Assembly: GCA_944338165.1 (NCBI GenBank)
Contig: CALVLN010000005.1
Span: forward strand, 79,077 to 143,076
Direction of reading: 5' to 3'
DNA length: 64,000 nucleotides
DNA from: an uncultured Clostridia bacterium
GTDB taxonomy: Bacteria > Bacillota > Clostridia > Christensenellales > Borkfalkiaceae
This document shows positions 26,044-34,446 of the stretch, piece by piece. Each line of letters begins with the position of its first letter. Within the stretch, counting starts at the first letter, position 1. The translations under genes and the position numbers were made by a program. The notes under the pieces were generated by a model that worked only from the letters and a program-made list of their open reading frames with translations, had not been told where the DNA came from and did not search any database.

Positions 26044-27900
26044 TCATTCTCCTTTCAGACGGCGATGGCTTTCGAGGTGGCGCATGATCCTCCCCTTTGC
26101 CGCCTTGTCTTCTTCCCCGCCCGAAAGCAGGGCGCGGGTGTGTTCGGCGATGTGCAGCGCGTGATCGTCGTACGCATCCGCCTCCACCTCCCGCTGCGCC
26201 AGTTCCACATTCTCCCGCTCGGCTTTGCGCAGATGCAGATGGGAGATATCCCGCGCGCTCTCCAGCGTCCCGAACCCGAGCGCATCGAGCACTTTGTTGC
26301 GCATCTCCGCCGAAAGATTCCCCTCCTCGTCCTTCAAAAGGCCGAGCGTGAGCAGGGAAACGATCTCTTCCCGCTTCTCCGCGGGCGAACGGTCGTATTC
26401 CGTCTCAAACGAGACGTCGTCCGCCGAAATGTCGCTCGCGCCAAAGTAGAAAAGCTCGGTATTCCCGTCCGTCCCCGTCATGCGGAGCACGCGTTTGGCG
26501 GAAGCAAACTGTTTGTAAAGATGCAGGATCTGTTTTCCCACCTCTTTGACGGCCCGCTCGATGCTCTCGGCGCTCATCGTCATGCGGTTGGTATCCTGAT
26601 CGATGAGCAGCTGCAATCCGGTTGCGGAGGTGACGTGCGTCGGATTTGCGGAATTGCGCGAGATCTCGCTCATGCCCGAAACGAGGATAAACTCGCCCGA
26701 GATGCGCTCTTCCTCCTCCGCGAACTCCGCGGGAAGAGCCCCGCAGTCGAGGAACTCCGGCTTCGGCGAACCCTGGCGGTAAACGAGGACCTTTCCCGGA
26801 TACAAGCCCTCCTCCGCCAGCTCGTCCGCGTCGACCGAGCCGTCCTCCACCGCGATCACCCCCATGGAGAGGCGGTTGAGAAATTCATGCTTGCGGTTCC
26901 GCACCGCGTTATACGCCCGCTGCAGGGGGATCATCCTGTCCACGACGCACGTTCCGAAAAACGAGCCCGCGAGCGGGATGCACACCTGGCGGAGGAAGGG
27001 AAACACGCGCTCTCCCCTGTCTCCGTTGAGATACGGGAGCGGTCCTTCATACAGAAGGACGTCCCCCGCAGCGATCTCCAGACGGCCGTCGGGATGTTCC
27101 CCGTCCGGCCGGGAATACCGTTCGATGAGGACGACGTGGTCCTCGAGCACGGGGCGTTCCTCCCCGTCCGACGGGCGCTTCCAGCCGCCCGCCGAGGCGT
27201 ACGGCGCCAGCGAAAAATCGGTGATGCGCCGCCCCGCCGTTTCCACGCCGAATTTTTCCCGGATCTCGGCGGCAGGCACCGCCTTGGCGTGGATGACGCT
27301 CTTTACGTCGGCAAAACTTTCCGCCGTGAGCGTATCGGGATAGATCTCGAAGGGCGAGAGCGCGATGACGTTGACGTCCCCCTCCCGCACGGAATGCCCC
27401 GTCTCGTCCGTGCCGATGACGTTGCCGTCGTCGTGATTCCACACGACCTTATAAAACGCCGTGCCGCACGTCTCCGACCAGAGCGTCGCCGCCGTGATGA
27501 CGGCGTCGAGGTCGATCCGGTTTTTTACCGATTTCAGGATGTTGGAGCACAGCCGCGCCGTCTTCATATCCGCCTGCGAATCGGAAAAGGCGCGCACGGT
27601 GAGCGCGGGGCGCACCTTGGCGAGCCGCGCCATGCGCGTATCGATGGTGGGCGCGATGTGGTTGAACACTTTGCGCGACTGCCAGTAAAACGCCGCGTCC
27701 TCTTCCTCGATCTCCCCCGACGGCGAAACGTCGCAGTATTGGTTGCCGCTGACGAAGTTCATGTTGAGTTCCCACCCGCGCTCGAGATGCCTGCGCATCT
27801 GCTGGCGGCGGGCGAAATCCTGCCCGATCTCCTCAGCGAGCGCCTTCCTGCGCGCCGCTTCCCGTTTTTCTGCCTGGATCTTCTCTTCCTGTTTCTGCAT
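26044..27900 (-). CDS. Phage portal protein (P22-like)
   Basis: 618 residues. N-terminal region with RRHLERGWELNMNFVSGNQY, RKVFNHIAPTIDTRMARLAKVRPALTVR, ATLWSETCGTAFYKVVWN and a central stretch IPLQRAYNAVRNRKHEFLNRLSMG, as in podovirus portals, which form the dodecameric DNA gate. A long helical C-terminus (barrel-like) is also seen. The start at 27900 has AGGAGG six bases upstream; the preceding gene overlaps it by 68 bases. Confidence 0.75.
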   Translation of the reverse strand: MQKQEEKIQAEKREAARRKALAEEIGQDFARRQQMRRHLERGWELNMNFVSGNQYCDVSPSGEIEEEDAAFYWQSRKVFNHIAPTIDTRMARLAKVRPALTVRAFSDSQADMKTARLCSNILKSVKNRIDLDAVITAATLWSETCGTAFYKVVWNHDDGNVIGTDETGHSVREGDVNVIALSPFEIYPDTLTAESFADVKSVIHAKAVPAAEIREKFGVETAGRRITDFSLAPYASAGGWKRPSDGEERPVLEDHVVLIERYSRPDGEHPDGRLEIAAGDVLLYEGPLPYLNGDRGERVFPFLRQVCIPLAGSFFGTCVVDRMIPLQRAYNAVRNRKHEFLNRLSMGVIAVEDGSVDADELAEEGLYPGKVLVYRQGSPKPEFLDCGALPAEFAEEEERISGEFILVSGMSEISRNSANPTHVTSATGLQLLIDQDTNRMTMSAESIERAVKEVGKQILHLYKQFASAKRVLRMTGTDGNTELFYFGASDISADDVSFETEYDRSPAEKREEIVSLLTLGLLKDEEGNLSAEMRNKVLDALGFGTLESARDISHLHLRKAERENVELAQREVEADAYDDHALHIAEHTRALLSGGEEDKAAKGRIMRHLESHRRLKGE

Positions 27901-28159
27901 CCGATGCCTCCTGTAATGTCTTGAGCAGGCGGGCCTTTTCCGCCTCCAGCTCCTCATCCGAGAGAGAAGAAAGTTCCTTCTCCTCCAGCAAAAGCCGCAC
28001 CGCCTTGAGGTCGGGCGGGACGTCTTTTTTCGTCTCGCGGCGCTTGACGAGCTTCAGTTCGCCGTCTTCGACGCCGTATTCTTCCGTCACTTCTTCCAGC
28101 GAATACCCGAGCGCCACCTTCAGAATGGCGCGGCGGATCTCCCGTTCGTCCACTGTCAC
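27833..28159 (-). CDS. Small phage-module protein
   Basis: 108 residues, highly charged. An N-terminal helix-turn-helix-like stretch (EIRRAILKVALGYSLEEVTEEYGVEDGELKLVKRRETKKDVPPDLKAV is its core) recalls small terminase-associated proteins. It overlaps the terminase stop as ATGA and ends inside the portal gene. It could be a small-terminase or connector accessory; not established. Confidence 0.5.
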   Translation of the reverse strand: MTVDEREIRRAILKVALGYSLEEVTEEYGVEDGELKLVKRRETKKDVPPDLKAVRLLLEEKELSSLSDEELEAEKARLLKTLQEASDAETGREDPGRKTGSGAQEGAR

Positions 28160-29610
28160 GTCCTCCTCTTCCGGCGGGCAAGGCGGCGGATGAGCCGCTC
28201 CTTTTCCCGCCTGACTTCACTCAGCTCCTGCGTGCGCGGCGGCGGCACGGGACGGCTCATCAGATAATACCGGAGCTCGTCCATGGCATGATCGTCCCGC
28301 TTTTCCGGGCACTCCCCGCTCCCCCAAAAATATCCCTTGAACTCGCGGATCATGTTGGTGCAGCAGGAAAAAATATAGAGGTTTGGCTGCCCGTTCCCGC
28401 GCAGAAGATAACTTTTGACGCGCGCAATGCCGGAAAACACGTCCTTGTTCACGCGCGGATTGACGAGGATGCCCCGCTCGGAAAATAGTTCGGAGACGCT
28501 TTTGACGGCGGCGAGCGTGCGCTGCCCCGCCGCGCTGTCGATGAGCGCGGAAACGCGCCCTTTTGCGTCGTGTTTCCAGTCCAGTTTCCCGCAGATGCCG
28601 CGGATGGCCTCGGCGTGAAAATCGACGTCTCTGCCCGCAAGGTAATGCTCGGCGACCACGTACACGTTGCCGTCGTGATCCACACAGTACCAGTGCGCGG
28701 AGAGCGGGTTGTGCAGCCCGGGGTCGATGGAGATGACGTCCTGCCATTCCTTGGGCACGGGAAAGGGCTCGATCACGTGCACGTCCTCGTCAAATTCGGG
28801 ATAGACGAGCCCCTCGCGCGTGCAGAACCTGCCCAGCTTGCGCGACTGAAGCGTCGTCTCGTCCAATGTGGCTTCGAGCAGCGCGATCTCCTCCTTGGGC
28901 AAAAACGGATTGTCCGCCCATTCCATGAACTCGTACCACACTTCCGGGTTGCCGCGCCGGTTGAGATAGATCTCCTCATAGACGAAGGTCAGCCCCTTGA
29001 GCGGCGTCATGGTGCCGAAAATATCCCCGCGGCGGTCGGCGACGCGCATGAGGCATTCCTCGTAAATATCCTTGGGCGGCTCCTCGTCGAACCATACGAA
29101 ATCGAGCGAGCTGCCCTGAAATTTTTCCCGCCCCATCTCGCAGCTCTTGAACCCGATGACGGACGTGCCGCCGAGCGCGTTTTTCACCACGATCTGGTCG
29201 ATGACGCCCGTCTGCGGCGCGTCCTTTCTGCCGCTCTGCATGACGATGTCCACGATGCGGTCGGGGCGGAGATATTGCAGGATCTTCTTCTGCGCCACGT
29301 CCCGCTGCACCTGCGCGGTGAGCGAGACCACCCAGCCGAAGACGTTCTTGCGGTTTTTGCGGTAAGGATGGATGCCGCAGGCGAGGTAGATGCACTCCAC
29401 GGCGCCGCACTCCGTCTTGCCGGAGCGGTTGCCGCCGAACACCCAGCGGTTGCGCTTCCTGCATTTGTGAAAGGCGATCTGTTTTTTGTGCTTTTTCCGC
29501 CCCGCATTGTACCGAGCGAGGGCGTCCGAACGCTTCCGCCGCGCCTGCTCCCGCTCGATCGCCTTGATTTTTTCTATAATTCCGACCGTATCCGACAAAT
29601 CCTTCCCCAT
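28156..29610 (-). CDS. Phage terminase large subunit
   Basis: 484 residues. ATPase domain with Walker A GNRSGKT near residue 60, a Walker B-like DFVWFDEEPP near 170 and a TMTPLKG motif. A nuclease domain follows, with SIDPGLHNPLSAHWYCVDHDG, ALIDSAAGQ and DDHAMDELRYYL acidic residues. It packages DNA into the procapsid. Start ATG 29610 with GAGGGGG upstream. It heads the capsid module but lies divergently next to a cellular-looking secreted-protein gene. Confidence 0.85.
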   Translation of the reverse strand: MGKDLSDTVGIIEKIKAIEREQARRKRSDALARYNAGRKKHKKQIAFHKCRKRNRWVFGGNRSGKTECGAVECIYLACGIHPYRKNRKNVFGWVVSLTAQVQRDVAQKKILQYLRPDRIVDIVMQSGRKDAPQTGVIDQIVVKNALGGTSVIGFKSCEMGREKFQGSSLDFVWFDEEPPKDIYEECLMRVADRRGDIFGTMTPLKGLTFVYEEIYLNRRGNPEVWYEFMEWADNPFLPKEEIALLEATLDETTLQSRKLGRFCTREGLVYPEFDEDVHVIEPFPVPKEWQDVISIDPGLHNPLSAHWYCVDHDGNVYVVAEHYLAGRDVDFHAEAIRGICGKLDWKHDAKGRVSALIDSAAGQRTLAAVKSVSELFSERGILVNPRVNKDVFSGIARVKSYLLRGNGQPNLYIFSCCTNMIREFKGYFWGSGECPEKRDDHAMDELRYYLMSRPVPPPRTQELSEVRREKERLIRRLARRKRRT

Positions 29611-29642
29611 TTCCCCCTCGCCCGCGCGTTACAATGCAAGCT

Positions 29643-30335
29643 ATGAAACGATGGTTTTGCTGCCTTTCCGCGCTGTTGCTCCTGTTCTGTTCCCCCTCCC
29701 TCCCCGCGCGCCGCGCCGCCGCGGAAGAGAGCCCGCAATACGCCGTTGCCGACGCGCGCGACGTCTATTTTTATGCCGACCGTGACGAGGACAGCGGCCT
29801 TTTCCTCATCCCTTATACCTATTACGTCAAGGTGCTCTCGCTCGGGGATCCCTTCTGCGCGGTGGAATACCTCACGGATACGCCGCCCTACAAAAAGGTG
29901 ACGGGCTATTGCAAAAAGAGCGACCTTACCTTCGTGGATTTCGTGCCCGAACGCCCCTACCTCACCATGACGCTCTCCGTCACCTACGTCCTGCCGGACC
30001 CGCCCGCGCTGGCGACCGGCGACCTCAGCGAAGTCACCGTGGAATACGCCTACTACGGGGAATTCCCCGTCGGCTCCGCAAAGTACCGCTACGTCTACGG
30101 GAACGGCAAATTCGGGTATCTGCCCGCGGACGGAGAACTCGTCTACGACCTCAACACCGACTATCTTCAGCCGTCGTCGGGCGAGGCGGATCTTCCCGAA
30201 CAGCCGCAGGGCGGCGGACTCTCCGGCATGCAGATCTTCTTCCTCTGCGCCCTCTGCGTCTCCGTCGCCGCCATCGCCGCGCTCGTCATCCGCGGCAAAA
30301 AGGCGCCCGCCCCCGCGCCCGAGGAAGACTTCTGA
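29643..30335 (+). CDS. Secreted, membrane-anchored protein, unknown
   Basis: 230 residues from ATG 29643. Signal peptide (KRWFCCLSALLLLFCS, cleavage near AAA-EE), an extracellular beta-rich region (~30-185) with an SH3-like segment GYCKKSDLTFVDFVPE, an acidic linker and a C-terminal membrane helix (~203-223) with a basic tail. It lies on the opposite strand inside the phage module, and its last 169 bases overlap the convergent regulator gene. TACAAT ends 7 bases before the ATG, again without a ribosome binding site. It has the same domain logic as the 31034-33496 gene. Confidence 0.65.
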   Translation: MKRWFCCLSALLLLFCSPSLPARRAAAEESPQYAVADARDVYFYADRDEDSGLFLIPYTYYVKVLSLGDPFCAVEYLTDTPPYKKVTGYCKKSDLTFVDFVPERPYLTMTLSVTYVLPDPPALATGDLSEVTVEYAYYGEFPVGSAKYRYVYGNGKFGYLPADGELVYDLNTDYLQPSSGEADLPEQPQGGGLSGMQIFFLCALCVSVAAIAALVIRGKKAPAPAPEEDF

Positions 30336-30841
30336 AAGAGCAGTTCCGCGGACGGATGCCGCTTCACCACCACGCGCTCCCGCCCCGAGGCGACGGCGCG
30401 CCAGGCGCGCATGAAACACGGGAACGCGGAAAAGCTGCGCAAAAACCAATCCTCGTCCAGCCCGCGCAACCGCAGCCCTTCCGCCACCTTGAGCAGAAGC
30501 GCGTTCTGACGGCGGAAATACGCGCGTTCGGAACAATCGAGGCAAAATCCCGCAAACCGCCCGCGCAGGACGCGCTTGCGGCGAAAATACTTGTATTCGA
30601 GCAGAAACTGCTCCGCCTCGCTGCACGAGCCCACGATCTCGTCGAGTGCGCATTTGCACGCCGCGATCCGCTCCTTTGCGGCGATCTCTTCCACGATGCT
30701 CTGCGCGATCGTAAGGCAGTCCTCCGGCTTGCGGAAGGACAAAAGCGCCTTGATCTCCGCCCCGTCGGCAAGCGCCCCGATGATCGCGTCCAGCTTCGGA
30801 TACGCGTATAACAACACTTTGATGTATTCCTTTCCCGTCAT
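30167..30841 (-). CDS. Putative phage late regulator (ArpU/RinA-like)
   Basis: 224 residues. The N-terminal ~165 residues are helical, with an arginine/aromatic block EYKYFRRKRVLRGRF and SERAYFRRQNALLLKVAEGL, resembling sigma-like late activators (ArpU/RinA) often found just upstream of terminase genes. The C-terminal ~55 residues overlap the convergent secreted-protein gene and are low complexity. ATG 30841 has GGAGAGAAG directly upstream. A LexA box lies 41 bases before it. Family assignment is tentative. Confidence 0.5.
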   Translation of the reverse strand: MTGKEYIKVLLYAYPKLDAIIGALADGAEIKALLSFRKPEDCLTIAQSIVEEIAAKERIAACKCALDEIVGSCSEAEQFLLEYKYFRRKRVLRGRFAGFCLDCSERAYFRRQNALLLKVAEGLRLRGLDEDWFLRSFSAFPCFMRAWRAVASGRERVVVKRHPSAELLFQKSSSGAGAGAFLPRMTSAAMAATETQRAQRKKICMPESPPPCGCSGRSASPDDG

Positions 30842-30881
30842 CTTCTCTCCGGCGTTTCCCTGCGGCTGCGGGGAATAAATG

Positions 30882-30895
30882 CGAACATTTGTTTG
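30882..30895 (-). promoter_or_regulatory. LexA (SOS) box
   Basis: CGAACATTTGTTTG matches the Gram-positive LexA consensus CGAACrnryGTTyG at all but one position. A TATGAT -10 (30903-30908) would start transcription right at the box, so LexA would block the putative phage regulator. Confidence 0.65.
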
Positions 30896-30998
30896 TATTT
30901 TTATCATAGCACAAAATGTTGACAGAGGGGTGCCGATATGCCATTTTTTTTCGGAAAAATTTTACGCGGCGTTTTTCGCGGTTTTTCCCCGTCAGGTG

Positions 30999-31027
30999 TT
31001 GTCTTTTACGCGCGCGTATGATATAAT
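30999..31027 (+). promoter_or_regulatory. Promoter of the secreted propeller-like protein
   Basis: TTGTCT (30999-31004), 17 bases, TATAAT (31022-31027). The ATG follows six bases later, so the mRNA should be leaderless. Confidence 0.75.
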
Positions 31028-31033
31028 AAGGTC

Positions 31034-33496
31034 ATGCTGAAACGAATGATCGCAGGGGCTCTGCTGCTCTCTCTCGCCGTGTGCGCGCTGCCCGCAGGGG
31101 CAGACGCACGCGCGGAAGCTGCCGCGCAGGCGCCCGTCACAAGTGAAAACGCGGAGCTTTTTCTGCCCGCCGGTTACGAGCAGTACCTCCCCCTCGACGC
31201 GCCTACGGATGCGGCGTTTTCCGATGCGTACATCGCCGTCGCCGACGGCAAGTCGCTCTACGTCTACGACCGCCTCGCGGGGGAATACGCCTGCTATACG
31301 CACTCCTACAGCATTTCCAAGATCGGATTTGCCGGCGACGGCACGCTGTATTTTTCCGACATCGAAGCCTACCTCTATTCCTTTGACGCGCAGACGATGA
31401 CGGCGGAACGCACGGGCGCCAACAGCTCCACCTTCTGCATCGAAGGCGATTCTCTCTATTACGCCATCGTTACCGCGCAGACGACGCGCATCGGCCGCTA
31501 CGACATGGACGATTTTTCCGCGCCCGCAGAAGACCTCGCCACCATCGAGGCGGTGAGCGGCACCCCGCGCATGACCGTCTTTGAAGGCGCGCTGCTGTGC
31601 GCCGCGGGACCCGTGGTGTACTGCTACGCGCCGGGCAGCCCCGCCACCACCTTCCAGCTCTCCAAAAATCCCGCCGAAGTGACGGGGGTTTCTTCGCTCT
31701 GCGCCTACAACGGCACGCTGTACTACACGGCGGCGGGCGGCCTGTACCGCACGAATACCGACTCGGAATGCACGCTCCTCTGCGAAGGCAGCGATTTTTC
31801 CGCCCTCACCGTCTTTCAGGACAGCCTCTATTGCGTCAAGGGCGCGTCCGTATTGCAGACGGAGATCGAAGGCGACGGCGTCGCCTTCACGGGGTATGAG
31901 ATCTGCGCTTCCTCCGCCTCGCTCAACCGCCTCGGCAGCGGCAACGCCGCCGTGCGCGCGGACGATCTGCTCGCCGTCGCCGACGGCATGAACGAACGCA
32001 TCGGGATCTACCGCTTCTCGACGGGCAGCTATTCCGCCATCGACTGCGGCTATGCGCCCGCCCTCGTCGCGACGGACGGCGACCTCATCGCCGCCTCCGA
32101 CGGAACGGGCATTTACGTCTACTCCTCCGCGGGCGAACTGCAGTTTTCCGCCTCGGCGGAAATGCCCGTCACGGGGCTCGCCTGCCTGTACGGGCAGGTA
32201 TACTTCATCACCCAGTTCCTCTACGGCACCGCGACGGAAACGGGCGTCAAAACCGTCTACCATACGGGGTCCAGCTCGCTGAAAGGCATTACGGGCGATA
32301 TCTACGGCAACCTCTTCGTCGCCTGCGCGGACGGCAGCGTCACGCGTTACGGCAGGGAAGAATTTGCGCAGGACGGCATGCGCGGGGAGGCGCTCGCCTT
32401 TACGCTGCCTGCCGGCTTTACGTCGCTGCGCGCGGACTTTGAAGGCAACCTCTACTGCCTGGCGCAAAGCACGCTTTACCGCAACGGCGCGCCCTTTGCC
32501 GAAGTGGACGCCGAGGGGCTCCTGTACCGCAGCGAACTTCCCGATCCCGTCTCCTTCGCGCTCGGTTTTGAGGACAACGCCGTCTACTTCCTCTACGACA
32601 ATTTCATGATACGGACGAACGCGCTCAGCTTCCCCGTACTCAGTGCCATCCCCTACGGCGCGGTGCGCGAGTCGCTGTACGCGCCGCAGGATTCGCTCAC
32701 CATGCTCAGCGTCTCCGCGTCTGCCGTCGGCATCCGCACCGACCTCGACGAGCTGCGGGAGACGGAAAGCGACTGTTTCCCCTACGAACGGTATTTCCGC
32801 ACCGAAGAAGCGACGCGCGGCATCCTGCTCTGCGAAACGGAGGAATATTACCTCGTCGCGCTCTTCGGCGCCGACCACAAATATACGGCGAACCTCTTCA
32901 AAAAACAATTCTGCACCCCCGTCGATCCCGACGAATACTGGCAGGAAACGGACGCCGTGCGCTATCTCACCAGCGACGTTTCCCCCTGTTACTTCCCCTG
33001 CCTCATCTCCGCCCTGCGCGATACGCATCTGCCGCGGGCACAGCGCGTGACGCTGCTCGGCACGGTGGAATCGCGCGATACGTCCGACTATCCCTACGCC
33101 CTCATCCGCTACGAAACGGAGGACGGCACGGCGACGGGTTACGTTCCCCTCTCCTACCTGACGGCGGCGCCGCCGCTGCCCGAAGCGGAACAGTTCCGCA
33201 TCGCCTGGCTGAAAGCCGACCCGGACGGCGTCGTGTTCACGGCGGACGACGGCACGCAGCTCACCGTCACCGAACGCACGCAGGTCCGCATCAGCGGCGA
33301 AGGAGAGGCGGTCACGGCGCTTTTTGAGCGCGACGGCGTCACCTACCGCGCGCAGATCGCGGAGGGACAGCTCGAACGCTCGCTCTCGGATGCCATCCGC
33401 ATCAGCCTCATCGTCGGGCTCAGCGTGCTCGCCGCCATCGTCATCGGCTGCTGGATCTACCTGCTCCCCCGCCGAAAACACGGAAATAATGCATAA
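31034..33496 (+). CDS. Large secreted, membrane-anchored beta-propeller-like protein
   Basis: 820 residues. Signal peptide (LKRMIAGALLLSLAVCALPA, cut near ADA-RA). Residues ~60-560 consist of repeated four-strand units of the type GxLYFSD..., NGTLYYTAAGGLYRT, GDIYGNLFVACADGSVTRYG, typical of WD/NHL-like propellers. An SH3-like segment (VESRDTSDYPYALIRYETEDGTATGYVPLSYL is its core, ~690-720) follows. A C-terminal membrane helix (~793-812) and basic tail (PRRKHGNNA) anchor it. Probably a surface sensor or adhesin. Codon use matches the host. No specific family recognised. Confidence 0.75.
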   Translation: MLKRMIAGALLLSLAVCALPAGADARAEAAAQAPVTSENAELFLPAGYEQYLPLDAPTDAAFSDAYIAVADGKSLYVYDRLAGEYACYTHSYSISKIGFAGDGTLYFSDIEAYLYSFDAQTMTAERTGANSSTFCIEGDSLYYAIVTAQTTRIGRYDMDDFSAPAEDLATIEAVSGTPRMTVFEGALLCAAGPVVYCYAPGSPATTFQLSKNPAEVTGVSSLCAYNGTLYYTAAGGLYRTNTDSECTLLCEGSDFSALTVFQDSLYCVKGASVLQTEIEGDGVAFTGYEICASSASLNRLGSGNAAVRADDLLAVADGMNERIGIYRFSTGSYSAIDCGYAPALVATDGDLIAASDGTGIYVYSSAGELQFSASAEMPVTGLACLYGQVYFITQFLYGTATETGVKTVYHTGSSSLKGITGDIYGNLFVACADGSVTRYGREEFAQDGMRGEALAFTLPAGFTSLRADFEGNLYCLAQSTLYRNGAPFAEVDAEGLLYRSELPDPVSFALGFEDNAVYFLYDNFMIRTNALSFPVLSAIPYGAVRESLYAPQDSLTMLSVSASAVGIRTDLDELRETESDCFPYERYFRTEEATRGILLCETEEYYLVALFGADHKYTANLFKKQFCTPVDPDEYWQETDAVRYLTSDVSPCYFPCLISALRDTHLPRAQRVTLLGTVESRDTSDYPYALIRYETEDGTATGYVPLSYLTAAPPLPEAEQFRIAWLKADPDGVVFTADDGTQLTVTERTQVRISGEGEAVTALFERDGVTYRAQIAEGQLERSLSDAIRISLIVGLSVLAAIVIGCWIYLLPRRKHGNNA

Positions 33497-33540
33497 AAAA
33501 GGAGCGCCCTGATGCATGCGTCAGGGCGCTCCTTTTTTTT
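33495..33540. terminator. Bidirectional terminator
   Basis: A 12-bp perfect stem (33501-33512 with 33521-33532), A-rich before and eight T after. It serves the convergent propeller-protein and nucleoside hydrolase genes. Confidence 0.92.
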
Positions 33541-33589
33541 ATCGTTGATATAAATCAAAACGTAACTTCGGACATGGTGCCACGTTCCG

Positions 33590-34381
33590 TCACGTATTGA
33601 CGATCTCCGCATACGGTTTCCCGTACGCGTAGTGCGCCACGGTGAGCTCGTTCCCGTCGCGATCGCGCTCCCGCGTACAGGTAAACCAGTCGGGATGCAG
33701 CAGGCATTTGAAGGCGATATCGTCCCAAAGGTAACACCCCGTTTCCCCGGAACGGAAGGTGAGTTCGCGGGCGCGGTTGACGATGCGCTCCATCAGCCCC
33801 TCCCCGGGGAGCGGCGCGGGCTGCACGTTGAGAAGCGGATCGCGGCAGGTGTCCATGGTCACCGCCGTATGCGGGAACCGCGCGCAATCGGAAAACGCCG
33901 CGCGATCGAGCGCGTGGTTGAATTCATAGCCGTGAAAGTTGGGCTCCTCGGCGATCGTTCCCGCCATAAAGACGAAACGCTCGGGCACGGCGCGGGCGAG
34001 GAGGCGCGCGGGCAGGGTCATCGGGCCGAGGCTCAAAAGGTCAAACGGCGCCTTTCCCGCCTCGTCCAGCCAGCGGGAAAAATCCAGGACGGTCACGGCA
34101 GGCGCGTCCGCCGCGGGGAACAAGTCCCCCATGCCGTCGTCGCCGTGGATGAGCGTCAGAAATTCCTCCGGCTGCGCCTCTTTGCGCGCGTCGACGAGGC
34201 GCACGCCCTCTTTCACGCCCAGCACGGAAAGGAGCGTCTTTGCGTTGCGGAAGGCGATCTCCTTGGGCACGTTGCCGCCGACGGGCACGACGTCCACTTC
34301 GTCATACCGCTTGCTGCGGAACACGTCGCAGGTCGCCGCGGCGTCATCCACGCCGTAATCACAGAATAATACGAGTTTCAT
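33590..34381 (-). CDS. Nucleoside hydrolase family protein
   Basis: 263 residues. Shows the calcium-site motifs of inosine/uridine-preferring nucleoside hydrolases in altered form: LFCDYGVDDAAA in place of DTDPGxDDA, VPVGGN followed by NAKTLLSVLG, the conserved HGDDGMGD, LLSLGPMT and a C-terminal WDDIA. The usual first aspartate pair of DxDxGxDD is partly replaced (CDYG), so activity or substrate may differ. It is transcribed alone from a promoter six bases before the ATG. Confidence 0.75.
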   Translation of the reverse strand: MKLVLFCDYGVDDAAATCDVFRSKRYDEVDVVPVGGNVPKEIAFRNAKTLLSVLGVKEGVRLVDARKEAQPEEFLTLIHGDDGMGDLFPAADAPAVTVLDFSRWLDEAGKAPFDLLSLGPMTLPARLLARAVPERFVFMAGTIAEEPNFHGYEFNHALDRAAFSDCARFPHTAVTMDTCRDPLLNVQPAPLPGEGLMERIVNRARELTFRSGETGCYLWDDIAFKCLLHPDWFTCTRERDRDGNELTVAHYAYGKPYAEIVNT

Positions 34382-34387
34382 GCCCCT

Positions 34388-34416
34388 ATTATAACAGACA
34401 GCGCTCCCGCCTGCAA
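34388..34416 (-). promoter_or_regulatory. Promoter of the nucleoside hydrolase gene
   Basis: TTGCAG (34411-34416), 17 bases, TATAAT (34388-34393), then six bases to the ATG. An 8-bp inverted repeat (34401-34408 with 34419-34426) embraces the -35 and could be an operator. Confidence 0.7.
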
Positions 34417-34446
34417 GGGGGAGCGCAAAAAATTTCCCGCAGAATT

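Noticed and set aside
34401..34427. Terminator of the ABC-F gene
   Set aside because: The 8-bp dyad overlaps the nucleoside hydrolase promoter and lacks a following T tract on either strand; better treated as a possible operator.
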